Assembly: GCA_020860715.1 (NCBI GenBank)
Contig: JAJBTU010000032.1
Coordinates: forward strand, 1-64,000
From: Clostridiales bacterium
GTDB taxonomy: Bacteria; Bacillota; Clostridia; Lachnospirales; Lachnospiraceae
Reading direction: 5' to 3'
Length of the DNA stretch: 64,000 bases
Part shown: positions 46,538-56,550 of the stretch, one piece after another
How the letters are laid out: every line of letters starts with the position of its first letter
Numbering within the stretch: the first letter of the stretch is position 1
The notes under the pieces: model-generated
Database searches by the model: none
What the model was told of the DNA's origin: nothing
The model's input: only the letters and a program-made list of their open reading frames with translations
Made by a program: the position numbers and the translations under genes

Positions 46538-47698
46538 ATGAAACCACTGAGCCAGAAAACAGAAGGTTTTACGGATTCCGTAATCCGCAGAATGACAAGG
46601 ATATCCAATCAATATCAGGCGGTGAACCTGTCGCAGGGCTTTCCTGATTTTGACCCGCCAAAGGAGATCACGGACCGATTAAAGGAAATTGCGCCATACG
46701 GCCCGCACCAGTATGCGCTGACTTGGGGCGCACAGAACTTCAGGGAGGCGCTTGCCCGCAAGCAGGAGCATTTTTCCGGGATGCAGGTTGACCCGGATCA
46801 GGAGATTGTCGTCACCTGCGGGAGCACGGAAGCCATGATGGCTTCTATGTTGACCGTCTGCAATACGGGAGATAAAGTGGTCGTTTTTTCGCCTTTTTAC
46901 GAGAATTACGGGGCGGATGCGATACTGTCCGGCGCTGAGCCCATCTATGTGTCGCTGAACCCGCCGGATTTTTGTTTTGATCCTGATGTGTTGGAGGCGG
47001 CAATGCGGCAGGAAGGCGTGAAAGCGCTGATTCTCTGCAATCCGTCCAATCCTTCCGGAAAAGTATTTACCAGAGAAGAATTGCTAATAATCGCGGAACT
47101 GGCCATCCGGTATGATATCTATGTGATAACGGATGAGGTCTATGAACATATTTTGTACAAGCCGAATACACATACCTATATGGCAGCCCTGCCCGGCATG
47201 AGAGAGCGAACGATCATCTGCAGCTCGCTGTCGAAGACGTATTCCATTACCGGCTGGCGGCTGGGGTATGTCATTGCGCCGCCCGAGATCACAGAGCGCG
47301 TAAAAAAGGTACATGATTTCCTGACCGTTGGCGCCGCAGCACCGCTGATGGAAGCGGTCATACCCGGACTGAATTTTGGAGATGAATATTACCTGGATCT
47401 TCAGGCACATTATACACATTTAAAAGAGCTGTTTATCAATGGCCTGCGGGATATCGGTTTTTCCTTTGTGGAGCCTCAGGGCGCCTATTATGTTATGGTG
47501 GATATCAGTGAGTTCGGCTATGAGAATGATCAGGAGTTCTGTATAGATTTGGCAAGAAAAGTCGGCGTTGGAGCGGTTCCCGGCTCCAGTTTTTTCCGCG
47601 AGGATATTAACAGCTATATCCGCTTCCACTTTGCGAAAAAGGATGAAACTTTGTATGATGCGTTAAACAGGCTGGCTGACATACGGAAGAAAATGTGA
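46538..47698 (+). CDS. Class I/II PLP-dependent aminotransferase
   Basis: This 386-residue protein is a fold type I aminotransferase with NPSNPSGKVF (about 168-177), ITDEVYEHI and the PLP lysine in SSLSKTYSITGWRLGY near residue 233; the C-terminal Arg is in YIRFHFAK. It resembles the YbdL/glutamine-transaminase-K branch (SQGFPDFDPP near residue 32), which prefers methionine, glutamine or aromatic amino acids. With the nitrilase at 41470 it could form a glutamine transaminase/omega-amidase pair; this is inference. The start overlaps the end of the DUF3795 gene closely, with ggggga upstream. Confidence 0.92.
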   Translation: MKPLSQKTEGFTDSVIRRMTRISNQYQAVNLSQGFPDFDPPKEITDRLKEIAPYGPHQYALTWGAQNFREALARKQEHFSGMQVDPDQEIVVTCGSTEAMMASMLTVCNTGDKVVVFSPFYENYGADAILSGAEPIYVSLNPPDFCFDPDVLEAAMRQEGVKALILCNPSNPSGKVFTREELLIIAELAIRYDIYVITDEVYEHILYKPNTHTYMAALPGMRERTIICSSLSKTYSITGWRLGYVIAPPEITERVKKVHDFLTVGAAAPLMEAVIPGLNFGDEYYLDLQAHYTHLKELFINGLRDIGFSFVEPQGAYYVMVDISEFGYENDQEFCIDLARKVGVGAVPGSSFFREDINSYIRFHFAKKDETLYDALNRLADIRKKM

Positions 47699-47777
47699 GA
47701 CGCCGCTTGCATGAAATAATTTTTATATATTGATAGTTCAACTTTCAGGATTGTTAATAACACAGGGATAAGACAGT

Positions 47778-48215
47778 ATGAATATTAATTTTCGAAAAAT
47801 GACAGAGGAAGACAGAGCCGGAGTGCTTGCCATGATGCAGGTATTTTATCGTTCGCCAGCTTTATATACGAACGGCTCAGAAGAAATCTTTGTGAATGAC
47901 TTTAATAACTGTGTAAATGAAAGTCCGTATCTGGAAGGGTATATTTTTGAATGTAACGGGAACGTTTGCGGATATTCCATGATAGCAAAAAGTTTTTCGA
48001 CAGAGTTTGGGAAGCCCTGCATCTGGCTGGAAGATTTGTACATAAAGGAAAATTATAGAGGCACAGGAATGGGGACACAATTTTTCGCGTTCCTGCATAA
48101 TCAATATTCGGATGTAATCTTCCGTCTGGAAGTGGAAAAAGAAAACCTTCCGGCGATTCATTTATATCAGAAAAACGGATATCAGGTTTTGCCCTATTTG
48201 GAAATGAAAAAGTAG
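47778..48215 (+). CDS. GNAT acetyltransferase, single domain
   Basis: This 145-residue protein starts NFRKMTEEDRAGVLAMM and has the acetyl-CoA motif in LEDLYIKENYRGTGMGTQFF (about 86-105) and AIHLYQKNGY near the end. The substrate is unknown. It lies in a group of GNAT genes (42327, 43119, 45617, 48259), which may share ancestry. Confidence 0.88.
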   Translation: MNINFRKMTEEDRAGVLAMMQVFYRSPALYTNGSEEIFVNDFNNCVNESPYLEGYIFECNGNVCGYSMIAKSFSTEFGKPCIWLEDLYIKENYRGTGMGTQFFAFLHNQYSDVIFRLEVEKENLPAIHLYQKNGYQVLPYLEMKK

Positions 48216-48258
48216 TTTACATGATGATATGTAGCAGAGCAACGAAGGGAGAATACGG

Positions 48259-49131
48259 ATGGCAGCAGATGTAAATGAATTATATAATTTATTTGAAAGA
48301 AATTTTCCGGAGGTTGTCTGCAGCAAGGCAGGGGCGGAAGAAATATTGTCGCACAAAGGCAATCAGGTAATTGAAAAAAGGTCTGCGGATGGTGAACTGA
48401 TTGCGGCATCCGTGATTAATGAAAGCACGGTGTTAATGCTTTGCGTGAATGAAGGATTTCGAAAGCAGGGGATCGGGTCCTGGCTTGTGAAGGAGAGCGA
48501 GAGACTTGTCAGAGCAAATGGCTATGACAGGATGAATTTTGGCGCGGGATTTGATTATCTGATGCCGGGCATTCCCGCAAGTTCGGAGAATGAAAGGTTC
48601 TTTGCTAAGCGCGGGTACATACATGAGTGGGGTGGCAGGGAATGCTTTGACATGGAGGCGGATTTTGAAAGCATCCGTGATTTTGGTATTTCGACAGGAG
48701 ACACGGTTAATGAGATTTTATACCGCATTGCCGGTATTGAAGATATAAATGCTGTGCTGAACTGTGTGGAAAACGCGGAGCCGGGTTTTGTTCCCTATTA
48801 TCGGAATGAAGAATTGTTCAGGGACGACAGCCCGGAATGTGTGCTGATGGCCGGAAACGGAAATGAAGTATATGGCGCATTGATTATCGAACTGGAGGCG
48901 CAGTTGCCCGGAACCGGCAGCATTGGCTGCACGTCGGTGAGAAAGGATATGCGGCATCGCGGCATCGCCGGAAATATGGTCAGGGCAGCAGCGGACTATC
49001 TGAAAAAGGCGGGTATGAAGCGCGGATATCTGAGTTACACGTATACGGGACTGGAGAAGTTGTACGGTGTAGCCGGATTCCGGGTAACAACAAGGTATCT
49101 TATGACAGAGAGGCAGCTGGAATTTATATAA
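48259..49131 (+). CDS. Two-domain GNAT acetyltransferase
   Basis: This 290-residue protein contains two GNAT-like domains. The first (about 1-140) has VNEGFRKQGIGSWLV near residue 62 and the second (about 150-285) has VRKDMRHRGIAGNMV near residue 230, followed by TGLEKLYGVAGF. Tandem GNAT proteins acetylate small molecules or peptides; the substrate is not evident. gaagggag precedes the ATG. It follows the preceding GNAT gene by about 40 bases. Confidence 0.88.
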   Translation: MAADVNELYNLFERNFPEVVCSKAGAEEILSHKGNQVIEKRSADGELIAASVINESTVLMLCVNEGFRKQGIGSWLVKESERLVRANGYDRMNFGAGFDYLMPGIPASSENERFFAKRGYIHEWGGRECFDMEADFESIRDFGISTGDTVNEILYRIAGIEDINAVLNCVENAEPGFVPYYRNEELFRDDSPECVLMAGNGNEVYGALIIELEAQLPGTGSIGCTSVRKDMRHRGIAGNMVRAAADYLKKAGMKRGYLSYTYTGLEKLYGVAGFRVTTRYLMTERQLEFI

Positions 49132-49174
49132 GAATATCAGAATGATCAGAAAGTAAATAATGCTGTGAATCCAG

Positions 49175-49203
49175 TCATAATTCCAGAACTTCCGGGCATA
49201 CTA
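49175..49203 (+). promoter_or_regulatory. Sigma-G/sigma-F-like promoter for the germination gene
   Basis: CATACTA (49197-49203) matches the forespore sigma -10 consensus, and TCATA (49175-49179) lies 17 bases upstream as a plausible -35. The downstream gene is a spore germination protein, which fits forespore expression. Confidence 0.55.
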
Positions 49204-49251
49204 AGGAAAACGTTTTTGAATTCAACCAGAATGCCAGGAGGAAATCGCAAG

Positions 49252-50610
49252 ATGGCAAAACCGCAGAAATTTTACTGGAAGCTCTGGCAGAATGTGGCCG
49301 GGATGAAGCAGGTGCTTCCGGTGGATGAGAGCTTCGACCTGATACAGAGGGACATCCGCATCGGCGGGCGGGAGGCGTCCTTTTATTTTGTGGACGGAAT
49401 GCTGAATGACGAGGCATTATTGAAGATTCTGGATTCCATTCTTAAAATCACACCGGATGAGATGCCCGAGGACGCGGATCAGCTGATCAAAAAATTCCCT
49501 TATTCCGAGGTGGAGACCATCGAGGAATTTGACCAGGCGGTACGCATGGTGCTCTCAGGCATGACCGTAATGTTCGTGGACGGGTACTGTAAGGCGATAC
49601 AGATTGACTGCCGGACCTATCCGGTGCGCAGCGTGGAAGAGCCGGATATGGATAAATCGCTGCGCGGTTCAAAGGACGGCTTCGTGGAGACGGTAGTGTT
49701 TGATACGGCACTGATCCGCAGGCGTATCCGTGATCCGAACCTGATCATGGAAATCGTGGAGGTCGGAACATCGTCCCGCTCGGATGTGGTGCTCTGCTAT
49801 ATGAAGAATCTGATTGATCCGAAGCTGCTTGAGACTGTCCGTGAACGGATTCAGGCAATTGACACGCCGGATCTCTGCATGAACCAGCAAAGTCTGGCCG
49901 AAGCACTGATTGGTACGCGCTGGTACAATCCATTCCCGAAATTCAAGTTCACCGAGCGTCCGGACACGGCGGCAGCCTGTATTATGGAAGGAAAGCTGAC
50001 GATCCTGGTGGATAACGCTCCATCGGCAATGATCCTGCCGACCTCGATTTTCGATATGATTGAGGAAGCGAACGATTATTACTTTCCGGCATGGACCAGC
50101 CTGTACCTGAAAATTTCGCGGGTGCTGATACTGATTGTAACGGTCTTCCTGACGCCGGTCTACCTGCTCCTGATGCAGAATCCGCAGTGGGTGCCGCCTC
50201 TGTTTGATTTTGTGTTGATTCGTGACACGATTAACATTCCGTTGATCTGGCAGCTTTTAATTCTGGAACTGGCCATCGATGGACTTCGTCTGGCGGCATT
50301 AAACACACCGAATATGTTAAGCACACCTTTAAGCATCTTTGCCGGACTCGTGCTCGGGGAATTTGCCGTGACCTCCGGATGGTTCAACACGGAAGTGATG
50401 CTCTATATGGCGTTTGTGGCTGTGGCAAACTATACGCAGCCGAATTTTGAACTTGGATATGCGGTGAAGTTTATGCGGATGATGATTTTGATTCTGACAG
50501 CAGTCTTCGGCGTGTACGGCTTCATTGCGGGTTGTATTATCCTGCTTTTGCTCCTTTGCACAAATAAAACACTGAGCGGACGGAATTACCTGAATGTGAA
50601 GCTGAATTAA
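49252..50610 (+). CDS. GerA/SpoVAF-family spore germination protein
   Basis: This protein of about 452 residues has a large hydrophilic N-terminal domain (about 1-275) and a C-terminal domain with about five membrane helices (about 285-440), the GerA A-subunit layout. The RDPNLIMEIVEVGTSSRSDV and NAPSAMILPTSIFDMIE stretches are typical. Its length and isolated position (no GerB/GerC partner beside it) resemble SpoVAF more than a full GerA receptor operon. It sits in the inner spore membrane in known cases. AGGAGG nine bases before ATG 49252 fixes the start; the in-frame region upstream overlaps the sigma-G-like promoter. Confidence 0.88.
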   Translation: MAKPQKFYWKLWQNVAGMKQVLPVDESFDLIQRDIRIGGREASFYFVDGMLNDEALLKILDSILKITPDEMPEDADQLIKKFPYSEVETIEEFDQAVRMVLSGMTVMFVDGYCKAIQIDCRTYPVRSVEEPDMDKSLRGSKDGFVETVVFDTALIRRRIRDPNLIMEIVEVGTSSRSDVVLCYMKNLIDPKLLETVRERIQAIDTPDLCMNQQSLAEALIGTRWYNPFPKFKFTERPDTAAACIMEGKLTILVDNAPSAMILPTSIFDMIEEANDYYFPAWTSLYLKISRVLILIVTVFLTPVYLLLMQNPQWVPPLFDFVLIRDTINIPLIWQLLILELAIDGLRLAALNTPNMLSTPLSIFAGLVLGEFAVTSGWFNTEVMLYMAFVAVANYTQPNFELGYAVKFMRMMILILTAVFGVYGFIAGCIILLLLLCTNKTLSGRNYLNVKLN

Positions 50611-50736
50611 ATCTGGAACAGAATTTTATCTGAAACAGAATGAAGGTTGAAATCAATGGTTCTGGCTGCTGTTTACAATCAAATATAAAAGTTAAAAACA
50701 GCAGTCAGAAATTTGTGCAAAATGTCAAAAATGTTC

Positions 50737-50765
50737 TTGAAAAATGAGGAAAAATTGTGTATGAT
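50737..50765 (+). promoter_or_regulatory. Promoter for the phosphoribosyltransferase-like gene
   Basis: TTGAAA (50737-50742), 17 bases and TATGAT (50760-50765). Just upstream, CTGCTGTTT/AAACAGCAG (about 50670-50704) forms a hairpin that may end the germination gene transcript. Confidence 0.65.
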
Positions 50766-50855
50766 AATGGTATGTTATTTGGTTCATGCAGGAACGGAAA
50801 TATGGCATGAGAAACAGAATTGAATACAGATTATATATTTCAGGAGGGCAGGCTT

Positions 50856-51497
50856 ATGGAAAGCAGAGCGAACAGGATCGAGTCAAAATTAAACAGAAAC
50901 GTGATCATCCGGACGATTCCGGGGCATTTTGCCACGAACCACTCCCACATCAACAACTATGTGGATATGACAATCATGAAATGCAGAAAGAGTGAGGCAG
51001 CTGCGGCAGCTTCCGTACTGGCGAGAAAGTATACGAACACTACATATATTGATACGATCATCTGCATGGACGGCTGCGAAGTGATCGGGGCTTATCTGGC
51101 TGACGACCTGACGGAGTCAGGCATTATGTCGCTGAACCGTCATCAGACGATGTATGTGGTGACGCCGGAGATGAATCCGGGCGGGCAGCTGATCTTTCGT
51201 GATAATATGCAGATGATGATCAAAGGCAAGCACTGTATCCTGCTTCTTGCTTCCGCGACGACCGGACGCACGATCGCAAGCGCGATTGAGTGCATCCATT
51301 ATTATGGCGGCATTCTGGAAGGCATTTCCGCGATATTCAGCGCGAGCCCTGAGGTAGAGGGCTATGAGATCAACAGTATTTTCCATGGAGAGGATATCGG
51401 CGACTATCAGACTTATGAGGTGGGCCATTGCCCGATGTGCGCGGCCGGTCAGAAGATTGACGCGATCGTGAACAGCTTTGGTTATTCGAAGCTGTAA
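50856..51497 (+). CDS. Phosphoribosyltransferase-like protein with degenerate PRPP loop
   Basis: This protein of about 213 residues looks like a type I phosphoribosyltransferase related to orotate phosphoribosyltransferase. The nucleotide-binding segment reads CILLLASATTGRTIASAIE (about 129-147): the TTG and following helix are kept, but the acidic pair that normally precedes it to bind PRPP is replaced by Ala and Ser. It may be a regulator or have altered chemistry. A C-terminal HCPMCAAGQ adds two cysteines. AGGAGG before ATG 50856 sets the start; an upstream in-frame ATG at 50820 lacks a site. A strong terminator follows. Confidence 0.7.
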   Translation: MESRANRIESKLNRNVIIRTIPGHFATNHSHINNYVDMTIMKCRKSEAAAAASVLARKYTNTTYIDTIICMDGCEVIGAYLADDLTESGIMSLNRHQTMYVVTPEMNPGGQLIFRDNMQMMIKGKHCILLLASATTGRTIASAIECIHYYGGILEGISAIFSASPEVEGYEINSIFHGEDIGDYQTYEVGHCPMCAAGQKIDAIVNSFGYSKL

Positions 51498-51573
51498 GAC
51501 TGCGCGGGATGAGAAAATCATTCTGACAAACGAAATGATAAATGATATCGTGATGGAAATGATATTGAGATGG

Positions 51574-51606
51574 AAAATGGCGGGAGATGTATCCCGCCAT
51601 TTTTAT
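51574..51606. terminator. Strong bidirectional terminator
   Basis: AAAATGGCGGG (51574-51584) pairs with CCCGCCATTTT (51593-51603) across an 8-base loop, giving U-runs on both strands between the convergent genes. Confidence 0.9.
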
Positions 51607-51683
51607 ATCATCTCTGTTCTTTTCAGTGCGAACCTTTCTTTTTGGAAAAATCACTGTGCAAGCTGTTTTGCTGCGGATTTTTA

Positions 51684-54600
51684 TCAGGATGCTTTATCCT
51701 TCTCCTTCTTCAGATTCTTCTGCGCGGTGGAGAGCATCAGCTTGATGCGGTTGAGCTGGTTGACCTCGCTCGCACCCGGATCGTAGTCGATGGCCACAAT
51801 GTTCGAAAGCGGATACTGGCGGCGCAGCTCTTTGATGACGCCCTTGCCGACAACATGGTTCGGCAGGCAGGCAAACGGCTGTGTGCAGACAATGTTGTTG
51901 ACACCGGAGTGGATCAGCTCAAGCATCTCACCGGTCAGGAACCAGCCCTCACCGGTCTGGTTGCCCAAAGAAACGATGTCTTTTGCCATTGAAGCGGTGT
52001 CCTGAATCTTTCCGGGCGGATCAAAGTGTACACTCTTTCGCAGTTCATCCGCGGCGGCAGCGCGCAGTTTTTCAAGGAAAGCGATGCCAATGTTCGCGAA
52101 GGTCGCGGTGCTCTTTTTCGTGCCGAGATTCTGACTTTTGAAGTTCTGGTTGTAGAAGCAGTAGAGGAAGAAGTCCATCAGATCCGGCACAACGGCCTGC
52201 GCCCCTTCTTTTTCCAGAAGCTCCACCAGATAATTGTTGGCGGCCGGCATGAACTTGACCAGAATCTCGCCGACGACGCCGACCTTCGGCTTTACCTCAT
52301 CCGTGATCGGCAGATTGTCAAAGTCGCGGATGATCTCGCGGCACATCTTTTTGTATTCAAGGTAGGAAGGATTGCCCGATACAAATTCACAGCAGCGGTC
52401 TTCCCATTTTTTGAACAGTGCGTTCGCGGAACCAGGCTCTTTTTCATAGGGGCGCATCCGGTAGAGGCAGCGCATGAAAATATCGCCGAAGACGAGTGCA
52501 AACAGTGCTCTTTTGAGCATTTTGTAGCTGAGCGTAAAGCCCGGATTGCCTTCCAGACCGCTTAGGTTCAGCGATATGACCGGAATCTGCTGCATGCCGG
52601 CTTTTTCGAGCGCACGGCGGATGAAGCCGACATAGTTCGAAGCGCGGCAGCCGCCGCCGGTCTGTGTCATGATAACAGCTGTGTGGTCGAGGTCGTATTT
52701 GCCGGAGAGCAGCGCCTCCATGATCTGGCCGACCACCATCAGAGACGGGTAGCAGGCGTCGTTGTTCACGTAGCGCAGGCCCATGTCGATCGCGTGACGG
52801 TTGTCGTTCGGCAGCACCTCAATGTTGTAGCCGGAGGCGTTCATTGCGGCAGAGATCATCCGGAAATGGATCGGCGACATCTGCGGGCAGAGGATTGTGT
52901 AATTCTTACGCATCTCCTTGGTAAACTGCACACGCTCAATATTTGCCGGGACGATCGTTCTCGGCTCCCCGCTGCGTTCTTTGCGGACACGGATCGCGGA
53001 GATCAGGGAGCGGACGCGGATGCGCGCAGCCCCGAGGTTGTTCACTTCATCAATCTTCAGGCAGGTATAGATCTTGCCGGAACGGGAGAGGATGTCGTTC
53101 ACCTCATCGGTCGTGACCGCGTCCAGACCGCAGCCGAAGGAATTCAGCTGGATCAGGTCCAGATCTTCTCTTGTCTTTACAAAGTTTGCCGCGGCATAGA
53201 GACGGCTGTGGTACATCCACTGGTCAAGCACCTGCAGCGGCCGTTCAACCGGATTCAGGTTCGAGACAGAATCTTCCGTCAGTACGGCGATGCCGTAGGA
53301 GTTGATCAGCTCCGGGATACCGTGGTTGATTTCCGAGTCAATGTGGTAGGGGCGTCCCGCGAGCACAATGCCGTGGCGTCCGGTCTCTTCCAGATATTTC
53401 AGCGTTTCCTGCCCCTTATCGTACATCGCCTGGCGCGTTTTTGCCATTTCCTCCCAGCCGGCTTTTGCGGCGGCAGCCACCTCCGCGGCGGGGATATCCG
53501 GAAAAGCCTCCTTCAAACGGCTTGTCACGGTGTCCAGACTGGTAAAGGCAATAAACGGGTTCTCAAAGCGTACCTGCTCGGTGCGCAGGCTTTCCACGTT
53601 ATTTTTAATATTCTCCGCGTAGGAGGTCACGATCGGGCAGTTGTAATGGTTCGGCGCATCGTCAAATTCTGTGCGCTCGTAGGGAATGCACGGGTAGAAA
53701 ATGTACTTGATGCCCTTTTTGATCAGCCATTCCACATGTCCGTGCGCCAGCTTCGCCGGATAGCATTCCGATTCGCTCGGAATCGACTCGATGCCCAGCT
53801 CGCAGATCTTGCGCGTGGATGGCGGAGAAAGAATGACCCGGTATTTGAGTTCCGTGAAAAAACGGAACCAGAACGGGTAATTTTCATACATGTTCAGAAC
53901 GCGCGGAATGCCGACAGTGCCGCGCTCCGCCTCGTCCTCCGGCAGAGGTTCGTAGGAGAAAAGCAGCTTGTTCTTGTATTCAAACAGGTTCGGCACGTGA
54001 TCTTTATTGCGCTCTTTGCCGATGCCGCGCTCGCAGCGGTTGCCACTGATGAACTGGCGGCCGCCGGAGAAACGGTTGATTGTCAGACGGCACTGGTTTG
54101 TGCAGCCCTTGCATTTCGCGGTCGAAGTCGTGTACTCCAGCGCGTTGATGCGCTCAATGGAGAGCATGGTCGTGTGCGGGAAGTCCGGATCGTTCGCGGC
54201 GGATGAAGCGGAACTGGAATGTGCCCGCTCATATTTCGCGACCTCAGCCTGATAGCGTTCCCGCGCCACCAGAGCTGCGCCGAAGGCGCCCATGATACCG
54301 GCAATGTCGGGACGAATCGCTTCACAGTCGGCGATGCGCTCAAAGCTGCGCAGCACACCGTCGTTGTAGAACGTACCGCCCTGCACGACAATGTGACGTC
54401 CGAGCTGGGAAGCATCCGATACCTTGATTACCTTATATAGAGCGTTTTTGATAACCGAGTAGGCCAGTCCGGCGGAGATGTCGGAGACTTCCGCACCTTC
54501 CTTCTGCGCCTGCTTTACTTTTGAGTTCATGAAAACCGTGCAGCGGGTACCCAGATCGATCGGGTGTTTCGCAAACAAAGCCGCTTTCGCAAAATCCTGC

Positions 54601-56159
54601 ACGGTGTAATTCAGTGATTTCGCGAAGGTTTCAATAAAGGAACCGCAGCCGGAGGAGCAGGCTTCGTTAAGCTGCACGCTGTCCACGGTACCGTTTTTGA
54701 TCTTAATGCACTTCATATCCTGACCGCCGATGTCGAGAATGCAGTCGACCTCCGGGTCAAAGAAGGAAGCCGCATAATAATGCGATACAGTCTCGACCTC
54801 GCCCTCATCGAGAAGGAGCGCAGCCTTGATCAGCGCCTCGCCGTAGCCGGTCGAGCAGGACCAGGTGATGTGTGCCGTGTCCGGCAGCAGGGAATAGATC
54901 TCCTGCACAGCCTGAATTGTGGTGCGCAGCGGACTGCCGTTATTATTGCTGTAGAACGAATACAGCAGCTTGCCGTCCTCGCTTACAAGGGCGGCTTTGG
55001 TTGTGGTTGATCCCGCGTCAATACCGAGGAAACAGTCGCCGCTGTAGGAAGCAAGGTCGCTGGTCTTCACCTTGTGATGGCTCTGGCGTTCGATGAAATC
55101 GTCATAATCTTTCTGCGAGGCAAACAGCGGTTCCATACGCGCCACCTCGAATTCCATATGGATGTTGCCGGACAGCTTGTGAATCAAAGCGCCGAATGTG
55201 GTGACTTCACCGGTATCGCCTGCAGCATCAGCCTCTGGTACGGCCACACAGGCGCAATTAGCGCAGCCGTCGTCCATGACTTTTGTATTAAAGTGATACT
55301 TTTCAGAAATTTTTTCCATATCTGCGTTCAGCGCGGAGCCGATCGCCGCAAACAGATGAGAGTTCTCCGGTGTGATCGCGTGCTCCTCGTCAAGATTCAG
55401 TGTGCGGATAAAGGCCTCGCGCAGTTCGGAAAGGAAGTGCAGCGGTCCGCCGAGGAATGTGATGTGTCCGCGGATCGGTTTGCCGCAGGCCAGACCGCTG
55501 ATGGTCTGGTTTACCACGGCCTGAAAAATGGAAGCCGACAGATCCTCTTTGGTCGCGCCGTCATTGATCAGCGGCTGGATGTCGGATTTTGCGAACACGC
55601 CGCAGCGCGCCGCGATCGAATACAGAGATTTATAATTTTTCGCGTACTCATTTAGGCCTGCCGCATCTGTCTGGAGCAGGGAGGCCATCTGGTCAATAAA
55701 AGAGCCGGTACCGCCTGCGCAGACGCCGTTCATACGCTGCTCGACATTGCCGCCCTCAAAATAAACAATTTTCGCGTCTTCACCTCCGAGCTCGATTGCC
55801 ACGTCGGTCTGCGGAACATAATGTTCCAGAGAGGTCGCCACCGCGATTACCTCCTGTACAAAGGGAACATGCAGGTGATTCGCGAGCGTCAGCCCGCCCG
55901 AACCCGTGATGACCGGAGCCACCGTCAGATCGCCCAGCTTTGCAGAAGCATCTTTTAAAAGCTCGGACAATGTCTCCTGAATATTGGCATAATGCCGCCG
56001 ATAATCAGAGAATAATAACTCTTTATCGGGGCCAAGCACTGCCACCTTGACCGTGGTGGAGCCGATGTCAATGCCCAGAGTATGTAAGGATACGATTTGC
56101 TGCGCTCCGGCTTTGGTTTCCGGGCCGGAACCGTTTGTGATATGATCTGCCATAAACAT
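51684..56159 (-). CDS. 2-hydroxyacyl-CoA dehydratase activase-type fusion protein
   Basis: This 1491-residue protein joins two ASKHA-fold activase (BcrAD/BadFG) domains and a large C-terminal part. The first domain (about 28-285) has [15 protein letters not shown] and the iron-sulfur Cys region [14 protein letters not shown]; the second (about 375-640) has [15 protein letters not shown] and [16 protein letters not shown] cysteine-rich [17 protein letters not shown] motif follows near 690, then a DUF2229 region and an HgdB-like dehydratase domain (about 1070-1400) with [12 protein letters not shown]. Related activases use ATP to fire one electron into a dehydratase; in this large single-chain form the substrate is unknown. 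No separate dehydratase subunit is adjacent. A second in-frame ATG lies two codons inside (56153). Confidence 0.9.
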   Translation of the reverse strand: MFMADHITNGSGPETKAGAQQIVSLHTLGIDIGSTTVKVAVLGPDKELLFSDYRRHYANIQETLSELLKDASAKLGDLTVAPVITGSGGLTLANHLHVPFVQEVIAVATSLEHYVPQTDVAIELGGEDAKIVYFEGGNVEQRMNGVCAGGTGSFIDQMASLLQTDAAGLNEYAKNYKSLYSIAARCGVFAKSDIQPLINDGATKEDLSASIFQAVVNQTISGLACGKPIRGHITFLGGPLHFLSELREAFIRTLNLDEEHAITPENSHLFAAIGSALNADMEKISEKYHFNTKVMDDGCANCACVAVPEADAAGDTGEVTTFGALIHKLSGNIHMEFEVARMEPLFASQKDYDDFIERQSHHKVKTSDLASYSGDCFLGIDAGSTTTKAALVSEDGKLLYSFYSNNNGSPLRTTIQAVQEIYSLLPDTAHITWSCSTGYGEALIKAALLLDEGEVETVSHYYAASFFDPEVDCILDIGGQDMKCIKIKNGTVDSVQLNEACSSGCGSFIETFAKSLNYTVQDFAKAALFAKHPIDLGTRCTVFMNSKVKQAQKEGAEVSDISAGLAYSVIKNALYKVIKVSDASQLGRHIVVQGGTFYNDGVLRSFERIADCEAIRPDIAGIMGAFGAALVARERYQAEVAKYERAHSSSASSAANDPDFPHTTMLSIERINALEYTTSTAKCKGCTNQCRLTINRFSGGRQFISGNRCERGIGKERNKDHVPNLFEYKNKLLFSYEPLPEDEAERGTVGIPRVLNMYENYPFWFRFFTELKYRVILSPPSTRKICELGIESIPSESECYPAKLAHGHVEWLIKKGIKYIFYPCIPYERTEFDDAPNHYNCPIVTSYAENIKNNVESLRTEQVRFENPFIAFTSLDTVTSRLKEAFPDIPAAEVAAAAKAGWEEMAKTRQAMYDKGQETLKYLEETGRHGIVLAGRPYHIDSEINHGIPELINSYGIAVLTEDSVSNLNPVERPLQVLDQWMYHSRLYAAANFVKTREDLDLIQLNSFGCGLDAVTTDEVNDILSRSGKIYTCLKIDEVNNLGAARIRVRSLISAIRVRKERSGEPRTIVPANIERVQFTKEMRKNYTILCPQMSPIHFRMISAAMNASGYNIEVLPNDNRHAIDMGLRYVNNDACYPSLMVVGQIMEALLSGKYDLDHTAVIMTQTGGGCRASNYVGFIRRALEKAGMQQIPVISLNLSGLEGNPGFTLSYKMLKRALFALVFGDIFMRCLYRMRPYEKEPGSANALFKKWEDRCCEFVSGNPSYLEYKKMCREIIRDFDNLPITDEVKPKVGVVGEILVKFMPAANNYLVELLEKEGAQAVVPDLMDFFLYCFYNQNFKSQNLGTKKSTATFANIGIAFLEKLRAAAADELRKSVHFDPPGKIQDTASMAKDIVSLGNQTGEGWFLTGEMLELIHSGVNNIVCTQPFACLPNHVVGKGVIKELRRQYPLSNIVAIDYDPGASEVNQLNRIKLMLSTAQKNLKKEKDKAS

Positions 56160-56184
56160 TGCGGCGGATGCCGCACCCTCCTTT
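56160..56184 (-). promoter_or_regulatory. Ribosome site separated from the start codon by a perfect hairpin
   Basis: On the minus strand the order is AAAGGAGGG, then TGCGGC-ATCC-GCCGCA, then ATG. The SD-like motif is 16 bases from the start, too far, but the hairpin fills exactly that gap and would bring the two together when folded. Confidence 0.6.
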
Positions 56185-56315
56185 GTATCATAAGCGCCGT
56201 TATAGGAAACGGCTGTTCATAGCTATGGAGTGCCGTGTCAGTGAAAATCGCTTTGTGATGTGCACGGCTTTAGCCCTGTGCCCTGATGGATGCAGGACAG
56301 CAAACAACAGTCTGT

Positions 56316-56344
56316 ATTATAGTACAAACACGGCAAAATAGCAA
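56316..56344 (-). promoter_or_regulatory. Promoter for the activase gene
   Basis: On the minus strand, TTGCTA (56344-56339), 17 bases and TATAAT (56321-56316), leaving a leader of about 150 bases. Confidence 0.65.
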
Positions 56345-56433
56345 ATGTTACATTTCGCCATTTGTTTCTGAAAATGAACGGTATTTACTCATATTTATAC
56401 ATATTTTATACAAATATATCGAACAAAAACAGA

Positions 56434-56462
56434 TTGACTTTATTCGGGCGGAATATTATCAT
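56434..56462 (+). promoter_or_regulatory. Promoter for tgt
   Basis: TTGACT (56434-56439), 17 bases and TATCAT (56457-56462). No preQ1 riboswitch was recognised. Confidence 0.65.
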
Positions 56463-56550
56463 AATTCATGTTTATCCTGTTTAGAACAGGATGAAAGGAT
56501 ATGGTTTTTGATTTTGAAAATACGGGCTTCGGCTTTCTGGAGGACAGGAA

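Noticed and set aside
52683-54206. 507-codon open frame on the plus strand within the activase gene
   Set aside because: Its translation is rich in Val, His and Arg without any family motif, while the minus strand encodes clear activase motifs.
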